Shown: positions 51,498 through 58,874 of the stretch, piece after piece
Numbering within the stretch: position 1 is the stretch's first letter
How the letters are laid out: the number at the start of each line of letters is the position of its first letter
Source of the DNA: Ruminococcus_C sp963590855
GTDB lineage: Bacteria; Bacillota; Clostridia; Oscillospirales; Ruminococcaceae
DNA: 64,000 nucleotides
NCBI GenBank assembly: GCA_963590855.1
Contig: CAVAQT010000007.1
Coordinates: 18,631-82,630 of the forward strand
Direction of reading: 5' to 3'
Position numbers and translations under genes: made by a program
The notes under the pieces: model-generated
Told to the model about the DNA's origin: nothing
The model's database searches: none
What the model saw: only the letters and a program-made list of their open reading frames with translations

Positions 51498-52354
51498 GAC
51501 AAGAAGCATTGATTCCAAAAGTCGGCGTCGTAACTGACATCCGTCAGGATACCCCTGATGTAAAGACATTCCGTGTGGTTGGTCTGGACGGCAAAAAGCT
51601 GTTCGAGCATATGCCGGGTCAGTGTGCAATGGTTTCTATCCCCGGCATCGGCGAGGGTATGTTCTCCATCACCTCTTCTCCGACAAACACAGAATATATG
51701 GAATTCTCCATTAAGAAGTGCGGCTGCCTCACCAGCTGGCTGCACATGATGGACGTAGGACAGGAAGTCACCGTTCGCGGTCCGCTGGGAAAGAACTTCC
51801 CGGTAGAGACTGTCCCCACAGAAGAAAACGGCAACTATGGCCTGAAGGGCAAGGATCTGCTGTTTATCGCCGGTGGTATCGGTCTGGCGCCGCTGCGTTC
51901 TGTCATCAATTATTGCCGTGACAAAAAGCGCGAGAATCCAGATGCTTACGGTTCTCTGCATATCATCTACGGTTCTCGTTCCAAGGATGATCTGGTAGAC
52001 TATCAGGAAATTCTGGATGAGTGGAGTCAGGACTGCAAGGTAGATCTGACCATCGACCGGGAACAGGAAGGCTGGGACGGTCACGTTGGCTTTATTCCGA
52101 ACTATGTTAAGGAACTGAAGCCGGATCTGAACCGTACTGTTCTGATCTGCGGACCTCCGATCATGATCAAGTTCACACTGGATGGTCTGAAAGAACTGGG
52201 CTTCCAGGAAGAACAGGTTTATACCACAATGGAACTTCGTATGAAGTGCGGTATCGGTAAGTGCGGCCGCTGCAATATCGGTGATAAGTACGTCTGCAAG
52301 GATGGCCCGGTATTCCGCTTTGATGAGCTGTCCGAACTGCCGAATGAATATTAA
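51494..52354 (+). CDS. FAD/NAD(P)H-binding reductase subunit (FlxA/AsrB/PyrK-like)
   Basis: The 286-residue protein belongs to the ferredoxin-NADP reductase superfamily. The N-terminal beta-barrel holds the FAD segment GMFSITSSP and the middle part the nicotinamide-binding motif FIAGGIGLAPLRS with LICGPPIMIKF. The C-terminus holds a [2Fe-2S] site, ELRMKCGIGKCGRCNIGDKYVC, quoted in parts, as in dihydroorotate dehydrogenase subunit PyrK. It is the only nicotinamide-binding subunit in the operon and so the probable entry point for NADH (or NADPH). In Desulfovibrio the equivalent FlxA oxidises NADH. Its start overlaps the previous stop (ATGA), and frdB follows after 18 bp. Confidence 0.85.
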   Translation: MRQEALIPKVGVVTDIRQDTPDVKTFRVVGLDGKKLFEHMPGQCAMVSIPGIGEGMFSITSSPTNTEYMEFSIKKCGCLTSWLHMMDVGQEVTVRGPLGKNFPVETVPTEENGNYGLKGKDLLFIAGGIGLAPLRSVINYCRDKKRENPDAYGSLHIIYGSRSKDDLVDYQEILDEWSQDCKVDLTIDREQEGWDGHVGFIPNYVKELKPDLNRTVLICGPPIMIKFTLDGLKELGFQEEQVYTTMELRMKCGIGKCGRCNIGDKYVCKDGPVFRFDELSELPNEY

Positions 52355-52372
52355 TGGTAAAGGAGAATTCAC

Positions 52373-53047
52373 ATGGAACAGATGGTTAATGTGTTCGTGA
52401 TGGGCAAGAAGTATGAGGTTCCTGCCAGTCTGACCATCATGAAGGCTTTGGAATATGCCGGCTATAAGCTGGTTCGCGGCTGCGGCTGCCGAAATGGTTT
52501 CTGCGGCGCCTGTGCGACGATCTACCGGGTGAAGGGTGACAGAGAACTGCACACCTGTCTGGCTTGCTCGACACAGGTTGTTGACGGTATGTACATCACA
52601 CAGCTGCCGTTCTTCCCGCTGATTAAGGAAATCTATGACATCAATGAGGTTCGTCCGGATGAAACTGTCATGATGAAGAACTATCCGGAGATCTATTCCT
52701 GCATCGGCTGTAACGCTTGTACAAACGCTTGTACACAGGGTCTGAATGTTATGCAGTATATCGCATATGCACAGCGTGCAGAGTACGCAAAGTGCGCAGA
52801 AGAGTCTTTCGACTGCGTAATGTGCGGCGTATGTTCTTCCCGCTGTCCGGCAGGCATCTCTCATCCGCAGGTTGCTATGCTGGCTCGCCGTCTGAACGGT
52901 AAGTACATTGAACCGAAATGTCAGCATCTGGCAGATCGTGTCAAGGAGATCGAAGAGGGCAAGTGCGAAGAGGCAATCCGTGCAAATATGGCACTGAGCG
53001 ATGCTGAGATTCGTGAAAAGTATAACAATCGCGAGATTGAGAAGTAA
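52373..53047 (+). CDS. Fumarate reductase/succinate dehydrogenase-type iron-sulfur subunit
   Basis: The 224-residue protein has an N-terminal [2Fe-2S] ferredoxin domain (Cys39, 44, 47 and 62 in CGCRNGFCGAC and HTCLAC). A C-terminal helical domain carries two [4Fe-4S] motifs, Cys110/113/116/120 (CIGCNACTNAC) and Cys148/151/154/158 (CVMCGVCSSRCPAG). Ordinary FrdB/SdhB has [2Fe-2S], [4Fe-4S] and [3Fe-4S]; here the third site has a full four-Cys set, so a [4Fe-4S] cluster is expected. There is no quinone-site context and no FrdC/D gene, so the enzyme is soluble, comparable to the thiol:fumarate reductase of methanogens in that respect. It would feed electrons to the flavoprotein encoded 14 bp downstream. 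Confidence 0.85.
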   Translation: MEQMVNVFVMGKKYEVPASLTIMKALEYAGYKLVRGCGCRNGFCGACATIYRVKGDRELHTCLACSTQVVDGMYITQLPFFPLIKEIYDINEVRPDETVMMKNYPEIYSCIGCNACTNACTQGLNVMQYIAYAQRAEYAKCAEESFDCVMCGVCSSRCPAGISHPQVAMLARRLNGKYIEPKCQHLADRVKEIEEGKCEEAIRANMALSDAEIREKYNNREIEK

Positions 53048-53061
53048 GGAGGTGCGGTATC

Positions 53062-54663
53062 ATGTATACGGAAGAAATGCTGGAATCCATTAAGAAGGTT
53101 GAAGCAAAGCGCGCTGAAAATGCTGCGATGGAACCGAGAAGAATGACCGCAGAGGAAAAGGATCAGGTTCTGAAGGAAAACCATCCGGACTATCGTGAGG
53201 ATCAGTTTGACGTACTGTCTGTTGGCCCGAACAAGGGTGAAAAGGCTCCGAAGGAACTGGTAAAAATGCTCCAGTCTGACAGCCGTCTGAAGGATAATCT
53301 GCCGGATCTGTCCTGCCCGGACTATGAGACCGACGTTCTGATCATCGGCGGCGGCGGTGCCGGTGCATCTGCTGCCATCGAGGCAGATAACGCAGGCGAA
53401 AAGGTTATGATCGTTACCAAGCTGCGTATCGGTGATGCAAACACCATGATGGCAGAAGGCGGTATCCAGGCTGCGGACAAGCCGAACGACTCTCCGGCAC
53501 AGCACTTCCTGGACTGCTACGGCGGCGGCCACTTTGCTGCGGATAAGGAACTGGTTTATAAGCTGGTTACCGAAGCTCCGGACGGCATTGAATGGCTCCA
53601 GGATCTGGGCGTTGAGTTCGATAAGGACGCAGAAGGCAACATGATTACCACTCACGGCGGCGGTACTTCTCGTAAGAGAATGCACGCTGCAAAGGACTAT
53701 TCCGGTGCAGAGATCATGCGTACCCTGCGTGACGAGGTTCTGAACCGTAAGATTCCGGTTGTTGACTTTACTTCTGCAATCGAGCTGATTATGGATGATA
53801 AGGGTCACTGCGCAGGTGCAGTTCTGATGAACATGGAAACCGGCGAGATCCTGATCGCAAAGGCAAAGGTTGTGATTATTGCTACCGGTGGTGCAGGCAG
53901 AATGCACTACCAGGGCTTCCCGACATCTAACCACTATGGTGCAACTGCAGACGGTCTGGTTCTGGCATATCGTGTCGGCGCGCCGCTGCGCGAACAGTAT
54001 ACACTGCAGTATCACCCGACCGGTGCTGCATTCCCGGAACAGATCTTTGGCGCACTGGTTACCGAAAAGGTTCGTTCTCTGGGCGCAAAGCTGGTTAATG
54101 TAGACGGTGAAGTATTCATGAATCCGCTGGAGACTCGTGACGTAACTGCTTCTACCGTTATCCGTGAGTGCCGCCGCGGCAAGCAGGTGGATACTCCGAC
54201 CGGCGGTCAGGGTGTATGGCTGGATGCTCCGATGATCGATATCATCCACGGTGAAGGCACGATCGAAAAGCGCATTCCGGCTATGCTGAGAATGTTCCTG
54301 AAGTATGGTATTGATATTCGTAAGCAGCCGATGCTGATCTATCCGACACTGCACTATCAGAACGGCGGCGTTAAGGTCGGCACAGATAGTCAGACCTGCG
54401 TAGAAAACCTGTTCGTTGCAGGTGAGGCTGCCGGCGGTGTACACGGCGAAAACAGACTGATGGGTAACTCTCTGCTGGATGTTATCGTATTCGGCCGTAA
54501 CGCTGGTAAGTATGCTGCTGCAAAGGCTAAGACGGTTGAGGTCGGCAAGCTGACTCTGGATCACGTTGCAAAGTTCGAGAAAGAACTTGCAGACGCAGGC
54601 ATCCAGCCGGACGAAGTTTCTCCGAAGCTTCTGCCGGATTATACCCGTAAGGTAAACGACTAA
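53062..54663 (+). CDS. Fumarate reductase-type flavoprotein
   Basis: The 533-residue protein is an FrdA/SdhA/NadB-superfamily flavoprotein. After an unusual 90-residue N-terminal extension, the FAD motif is VLIIGGGGAGASAAIEAD. Substrate-site residues are recognisable: QYHPTG, TEKVRSLGAKLVN, FMNPLETRDVTASTVIRE with the likely catalytic Arg, and LHYQNGGVKV with His. GEAAGGVHGENRLMGNSLLD is the second FAD-binding block. At the place of the His that binds FAD covalently in E. coli FrdA (HTVAAEGG), the sequence reads NTMMAEGG, so FAD is probably non-covalent. Fumarate reduction is the most likely reaction; fumC upstream supports it. It closes the operon, followed by a terminator. Confidence 0.87.
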   Translation: MYTEEMLESIKKVEAKRAENAAMEPRRMTAEEKDQVLKENHPDYREDQFDVLSVGPNKGEKAPKELVKMLQSDSRLKDNLPDLSCPDYETDVLIIGGGGAGASAAIEADNAGEKVMIVTKLRIGDANTMMAEGGIQAADKPNDSPAQHFLDCYGGGHFAADKELVYKLVTEAPDGIEWLQDLGVEFDKDAEGNMITTHGGGTSRKRMHAAKDYSGAEIMRTLRDEVLNRKIPVVDFTSAIELIMDDKGHCAGAVLMNMETGEILIAKAKVVIIATGGAGRMHYQGFPTSNHYGATADGLVLAYRVGAPLREQYTLQYHPTGAAFPEQIFGALVTEKVRSLGAKLVNVDGEVFMNPLETRDVTASTVIRECRRGKQVDTPTGGQGVWLDAPMIDIIHGEGTIEKRIPAMLRMFLKYGIDIRKQPMLIYPTLHYQNGGVKVGTDSQTCVENLFVAGEAAGGVHGENRLMGNSLLDVIVFGRNAGKYAAAKAKTVEVGKLTLDHVAKFEKELADAGIQPDEVSPKLLPDYTRKVND

Positions 54664-54703
54664 GATATTTTGCGCAGAATTGATTCTGATGCAATGAGAA
54701 AAG

Positions 54704-54735
54704 GCGGCGGCATTTCGATGCAGTCGCTTTTTCTT
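54704..54735 (+). terminator. Terminator of the hdr-flx-frd operon
   Basis: GCGGCGGCAT pairs with ATGCAGTCGC (one mismatch, one GU) around a TTCG loop, followed by a T-rich run. Confidence 0.8.
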
Positions 54736-54756
54736 TGTGAATTTTTCGTGTATCCC

Positions 54757-54785
54757 TTGACAAAGCAGCTGAAATCCGCTATAAT
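54757..54785 (+). promoter_or_regulatory. Promoter of the riboswitch-controlled ATPase
   Basis: TTGACA (54757-54762), 17 nt, TATAAT (54780-54785), a full consensus match. The start near 54792 coincides with the beginning of the aptamer. Confidence 0.88.
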
Positions 54786-54790
54786 AGTAA

Positions 54791-54942
54791 GGTAAAAGAG
54801 AGTAGCTGGCAGGGCACGTCCCTGTTTATGCGGCGTCAGTACGGTTATTGTGCGAATAACCCGCTTCATATCTAAACGGCGAGACTTTTACGGAGCATAC
54901 AGACAGGATCACTGTCGGTTCCGTAAGGTCTCGTCGTTTTTT
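54791..54942 (+). ncRNA. yybP-ykoY family (manganese) riboswitch
   Basis: The leader has the conserved yybP-ykoY marks: GAGAGTAGC near the 5' end and GGCGAGACTTTTACGG near the 3' side. P1 is GTAAAAG (54792-54798) with CTTTTAC (54885-54891). Inner stems CAGGG-CACGT-CCCTG and GGTTATT-GTGCG-AATAACC lie around GCGGCGTCAGTAC. The 3' P1 strand is also the left arm of a terminator: positions 54876-54894 pair with 54920-54937, followed by six Ts. Aptamer and terminator are therefore mutually exclusive. Known members bind Mn2+ and switch on exporters, including P-type ATPases and MntP. Confidence 0.88.
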
Positions 54943-54998
54943 GTTTCTGTGTGCTGCTTTCGTATCCGCCAGCTGCAAAAAGGAAAGGAATGTTGTGT

Positions 54999-57608
54999 AT
55001 GAAAGAACGGTATCGGCAGACGCAAGAGGAACTATGTCAGGAACTGGAAACATGTCCAGAGGGACTCTCTTCTGAAACTGCGGCAAAACATTTGGAGAAA
55101 TACGGCAAAAACGCCATTGCCGAAGCCAAGAAAACGCCTACCTGGCTGATCTTTTTAGAACAGTTCAAGGATTTTCTGGTTATCATTCTGATTATTGCGG
55201 CACTGATTTCGGCATTTACCGGTGATCTGGAAAGCTTTATCGTCATTATTGCGGTTATCACCATGAATGCGATTTTGGGAACTGTGCAAACGGTAAAGGC
55301 AGAAAAATCGCTGTCCAATCTGAAAAAACTCTCTTCGCCAACAGCGAAGGTACTTCGTGATGGTCAGACGGTAATTCTTCCGGCGGAAGAGATCACCGTG
55401 GGAGATGTGGTTCTGCTGGAAGCCGGCGACCAGATCCCGGCAGACGGCAGACTGATCGAATGCGCTTCGCTCCAGACGAACGAAAGCGCACTGACAGGAG
55501 AGAGCACCAATGTCGAAAAATCCATGGAACCCATTGCCGAAGAGGTGCCTTTGGCAGAACGGAAGAATATGGTGTATTCCGGCGGATTTGTCACCTATGG
55601 CAGAGGCGCATGTCTTGTTACCGAAGTGGGCATGCAAACCGAAGTGGGAAAGATCGCATCCCTGATTCAGAACGCAGAAGCACGGAAAACGCCGCTTCAG
55701 ATCACACTGGATCAATTCGGAAAGCGGCTTTCTATTGGGATCATGATCGTTTGCGCATTGGTATTTGTGCTGAGTATGATTCGGGTAGATGTCATCAACT
55801 TTGATGCAGTTATGGATTCACTGATGTTTGCCATTGCACTGGCAGTTGCGGCGATCCCGGAGGCGCTCAGTTCTATTGTTACCATCGTACTGTCTTTCGG
55901 TACACAAAAAATGTCCCAGGAACACGCCATTATGCGAAAACTCCAGGCAGTCGAGGGACTGGGCTCAGTATCAGTTATTTGCTCGGATAAGACTGGCACA
56001 CTGACCCAGAATAAGATGACCGTTCGGAAAATCGTAGTACAGGATCATATGATCGCTGCGGACGATGTCAGCCCGGAAAATCCGGAAGAACAAGAACTGA
56101 TTCTGGCATCGGTGCTGTGTAGTGATGCCACTTATCAGGACGGCACAGAGATCGGTGACCCTACAGAGACTGCTCTGGTGCGGTTTGCACAGGATTGCGG
56201 ACTGTCGGATGAGAAAATGCGTACGGAGCATCCGCGTATCAGCGAGATTCCCTTTGACTCTGACCGAAAGCTGATGTCTACCCTGAATCAGTGCGGCGAT
56301 GTGCGGAAGATGTACACCAAAGGTGCAACAGATGTGCTGTTAAACCGCATGCAGGTTTCTGATGCAGAGAAACAGGAAATCATGAAACAGGTGGAGGAAC
56401 TGTCAGAACAGGGACTTCGCGTGCTGTGCTTTGCGGCAAAGACATTTTCCGGAGAAGCGCTGGATGTAACGGATGAAAATGATCTGACTTATCTGGGATT
56501 GATCGCTGAGATGGATCCGCCTCGTGAAGAGTCTAAACAGGCAGTTGCAGAGTGTAAGTCAGCCGGCATCAAACCGGTAATGATTACCGGTGACCATATC
56601 GTCACAGCTTCCGCGATCGCGAAGGAGATCGGCATCCTGGAACGCAGGGAAGAGGCTGTTGAGGGCGCTGCATTGGATGCGTATACAGACGATCAATTGG
56701 TGGACTTTGTGGCAGATAAATCCGTTTATGCCCGCGTGACACCGGAGCACAAGATCCGTATTGTCCGCGCATGGCAGAAGCGCGGTAATATCGTTGCCAT
56801 GACCGGTGACGGCGTTAACGATGCGCCAGCGCTGAAACAGGCAGATGTGGGCGTTGCCATGGGCATTACCGGTACAGAGGTTGCCAAGGATGCGGCAGCC
56901 ATGGTACTGACCGATGATAATTTCGCCACCATTGTCAAAGCGGTGAAGAACGGCAGAAACATCTATGAGAATATCAAAAAGGCAATCCTGTTCCTGCTGT
57001 CTGGTAACCTGGCAGGTATCATTGCTGTGTTGTTCTGCTCTCTGGCAGGGCTGCCTGTCCCGTTTGCACCCATTCACTTGCTGTTTATCAACTTGCTGAC
57101 AGATTCTCTCCCGGCAATTGCGCTGGGACTGGAACCACATTCCGATGACGTGATGAAAAAGAAGCCCCGTCCGGCGAATGAATCCATTCTGACAAAGGAT
57201 TTTCTGGCAAAGGTGGGATATTCCGGTGTCATCATCAGCATTGCGACCATTGGCGCATTCCTGCTGGGATACTTCTACCAGGGCGCACACAATGCTGGTG
57301 CAGCCATGACGATGGCATTTACTACGCTGTGTATGTCTCGTCTGTTCCATGGATTCAGCTGTAAGGCTGAGAAGCCGGTGATCTTCTCGAAGCGTATGTG
57401 GGACAATAAATTTGCGATCCTGGCATTTCTGGCAGGTATGATATTGATTAATGCCGTGCTGTGGATTCCGGGACTGCACGAGCTGTTCCAGATCGAAAAC
57501 GGGATGTCCGGCGTACTGCTCGGTGCAATCTATGGCTTTAGCTTTGGTTCCATGGTACTCATTCAGATTGTGAAAGCAATTGTTTCTGCTGTAAAAAAAT
57601 CGAAATAA
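54999..57608 (+). CDS. P-type cation-transporting ATPase (P2A-like; probable Mn2+ or Ca2+ export)
   Basis: The 869-residue pump has the full P-type layout: an N-terminal cation-ATPase domain and about ten helices. The actuator motif is TGES (within LTGESTNVEKS), the phosphorylation site is SDKTGTLTQNK, and the hinge is TGDGVNDAPALKQADVGVAMG. Helix 4 reads AIPEALSSIVTI and helix 6 NLLTDSLPAIALG, the cation-binding pattern of Ca2+-type bacterial pumps. Because a Mn2+-sensing riboswitch controls it, manganese export is the more likely duty, as for YoaB of Lactococcus. The ATG at 54999 is 9-10 nt after AAAGGA; the ATG at 54990 is too near it. Confidence 0.92.
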   Translation: MKERYRQTQEELCQELETCPEGLSSETAAKHLEKYGKNAIAEAKKTPTWLIFLEQFKDFLVIILIIAALISAFTGDLESFIVIIAVITMNAILGTVQTVKAEKSLSNLKKLSSPTAKVLRDGQTVILPAEEITVGDVVLLEAGDQIPADGRLIECASLQTNESALTGESTNVEKSMEPIAEEVPLAERKNMVYSGGFVTYGRGACLVTEVGMQTEVGKIASLIQNAEARKTPLQITLDQFGKRLSIGIMIVCALVFVLSMIRVDVINFDAVMDSLMFAIALAVAAIPEALSSIVTIVLSFGTQKMSQEHAIMRKLQAVEGLGSVSVICSDKTGTLTQNKMTVRKIVVQDHMIAADDVSPENPEEQELILASVLCSDATYQDGTEIGDPTETALVRFAQDCGLSDEKMRTEHPRISEIPFDSDRKLMSTLNQCGDVRKMYTKGATDVLLNRMQVSDAEKQEIMKQVEELSEQGLRVLCFAAKTFSGEALDVTDENDLTYLGLIAEMDPPREESKQAVAECKSAGIKPVMITGDHIVTASAIAKEIGILERREEAVEGAALDAYTDDQLVDFVADKSVYARVTPEHKIRIVRAWQKRGNIVAMTGDGVNDAPALKQADVGVAMGITGTEVAKDAAAMVLTDDNFATIVKAVKNGRNIYENIKKAILFLLSGNLAGIIAVLFCSLAGLPVPFAPIHLLFINLLTDSLPAIALGLEPHSDDVMKKKPRPANESILTKDFLAKVGYSGVIISIATIGAFLLGYFYQGAHNAGAAMTMAFTTLCMSRLFHGFSCKAEKPVIFSKRMWDNKFAILAFLAGMILINAVLWIPGLHELFQIENGMSGVLLGAIYGFSFGSMVLIQIVKAIVSAVKKSK

Positions 57609-57624
57609 GCTATCGGCAGACTCC

Positions 57625-57668
57625 AAAAAAACTCCTCATTCTGTGTTTATCAGAACGAGGAGTTTTTG
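57625..57668. terminator. Bidirectional terminator between the ATPase and hydF
   Basis: AAAACTCCTC and GAGGAGTTTT form the outer stem, and TTCTG/CAGAA the inner one, with one A-C mismatch. A and T tracts on both sides serve both converging genes; the hydF stop begins at its edge. Confidence 0.85.
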
Positions 57669-58862
57669 TTATGCTTCTATTGCAGTTAAAAAGGACAGAC
57701 TACGCTTTAATATCCCATTGAGATAGGCGATCAGTACGCCATAGTTCGTATAGGGGACACCCTGTGAGGCAGCTCTTGCGGCGCGGCTTTCCATTTCTCG
57801 CTGGTTCAGCATGCAGCCGCCGCAGTGCACGATAAGCTGATAGGGAGAAAGATCTTCCGGAAAACTGTTGCCGGAGGAAAAATCAAACTGAAATGTTTTT
57901 CCAGTATGGGTCTGAATCCATTTGGGCAGTTTTACTGTGCCGATATCATTGCACTGACGATGGTGCGTACATCCCTCGGAAATCAAAATGCGGCTGTCTG
58001 CCGGGAGCGCTTCCAGTGCTTGCGCTGCCTGCATTGCCGGTGCAAGAACGCCTTTCAACCGGGCAAACAAAATAGAAAATGAGGTCAGCATGATCTCTTC
58101 CGGAACGATCTGTTTGACTTGTTCAAATGCCTGGCTGTCTGTAACGACCAGACAGGGCGGTTGCTTTAGAAGGTTAAGTGTGTGCGCCAGCTGATCTGTT
58201 TGCGTCACCAGACAGACCGCGGTGCGATCGAGAATCTCCCGGATCGCCTGCACCTGGGGCAGGATCATGCGGCCTTTTGGCGCAGATTCGTCAATGGGCG
58301 TTACCAAAACGACCAGATCTTCCTTTTTCAGCAGGCTGCCAAATAGGCTTCGGGGCTGTGTGGCATGTTTCTGATAGAAAGCGCCAAGCTGCGTCTTTAG
58401 CGCATCGATGCCTTGTCCGGTAAGTGCACTGACTGGGATTGCGTCAGCAGGGATACTTTGCGCAAGGTCACATTTGTTCCATGCTTGTAGAACTGGGATA
58501 CCTTGCTGCTTTAGCAGCTGTAGAATGTCGCGGTCAGCTTCTGTGATTCCAACAGAAGCATCAATGACCAAAACAGCAATATCTGTGTGTGTGACCGCGC
58601 GCTTTGCCTGTTGGATGCGCAGCTCTCCCAGACTGCCGGAGTCATCCATGCCTGGCGTATCCACCAGAACTACTGCACCAATGGGCAGCAGTTCCATGGC
58701 TTTTTCTACTGTATCTGTGGTTGTTCCCAGCACAGGAGAAACAACAGATACGGTTTGTCCGGCGATGGCATTGATAAGACTGGATTTTCCGGCGTTGCGC
58801 CGCCCAAAAAAGCCAATGTGTACGCGATTGGCACGCGGTGTTTGGTTGCGGTCTTGTTCCAT
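57669..58862 (-). CDS. hydF: [FeFe]-hydrogenase maturation GTPase HydF
   Basis: HydF (397 residues) is the scaffold on which the diiron subcluster of [FeFe] hydrogenase is built before transfer to apo-HydA. The N-terminal GTPase domain shows the P-loop GRRNAGKSS (20-28), GTTTDTVEKAM (switch I), DTPGMDD (G3) and NKCD (G4). The C-terminal domain has the [4Fe-4S] ligands in CTHHRQCNDIG and HCGGC. Order and length are those of clostridial HydF. The SD AAGGAG of hydF overlaps the stop of hydG, and 12 bp separate the two genes, so they are cotranscribed. HydE and the hydrogenase itself are not in the window. Confidence 0.95.
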   Translation of the reverse strand: MEQDRNQTPRANRVHIGFFGRRNAGKSSLINAIAGQTVSVVSPVLGTTTDTVEKAMELLPIGAVVLVDTPGMDDSGSLGELRIQQAKRAVTHTDIAVLVIDASVGITEADRDILQLLKQQGIPVLQAWNKCDLAQSIPADAIPVSALTGQGIDALKTQLGAFYQKHATQPRSLFGSLLKKEDLVVLVTPIDESAPKGRMILPQVQAIREILDRTAVCLVTQTDQLAHTLNLLKQPPCLVVTDSQAFEQVKQIVPEEIMLTSFSILFARLKGVLAPAMQAAQALEALPADSRILISEGCTHHRQCNDIGTVKLPKWIQTHTGKTFQFDFSSGNSFPEDLSPYQLIVHCGGCMLNQREMESRAARAASQGVPYTNYGVLIAYLNGILKRSLSFLTAIEA

Positions 58863-58874
58863 ATGCCGTGCTCC

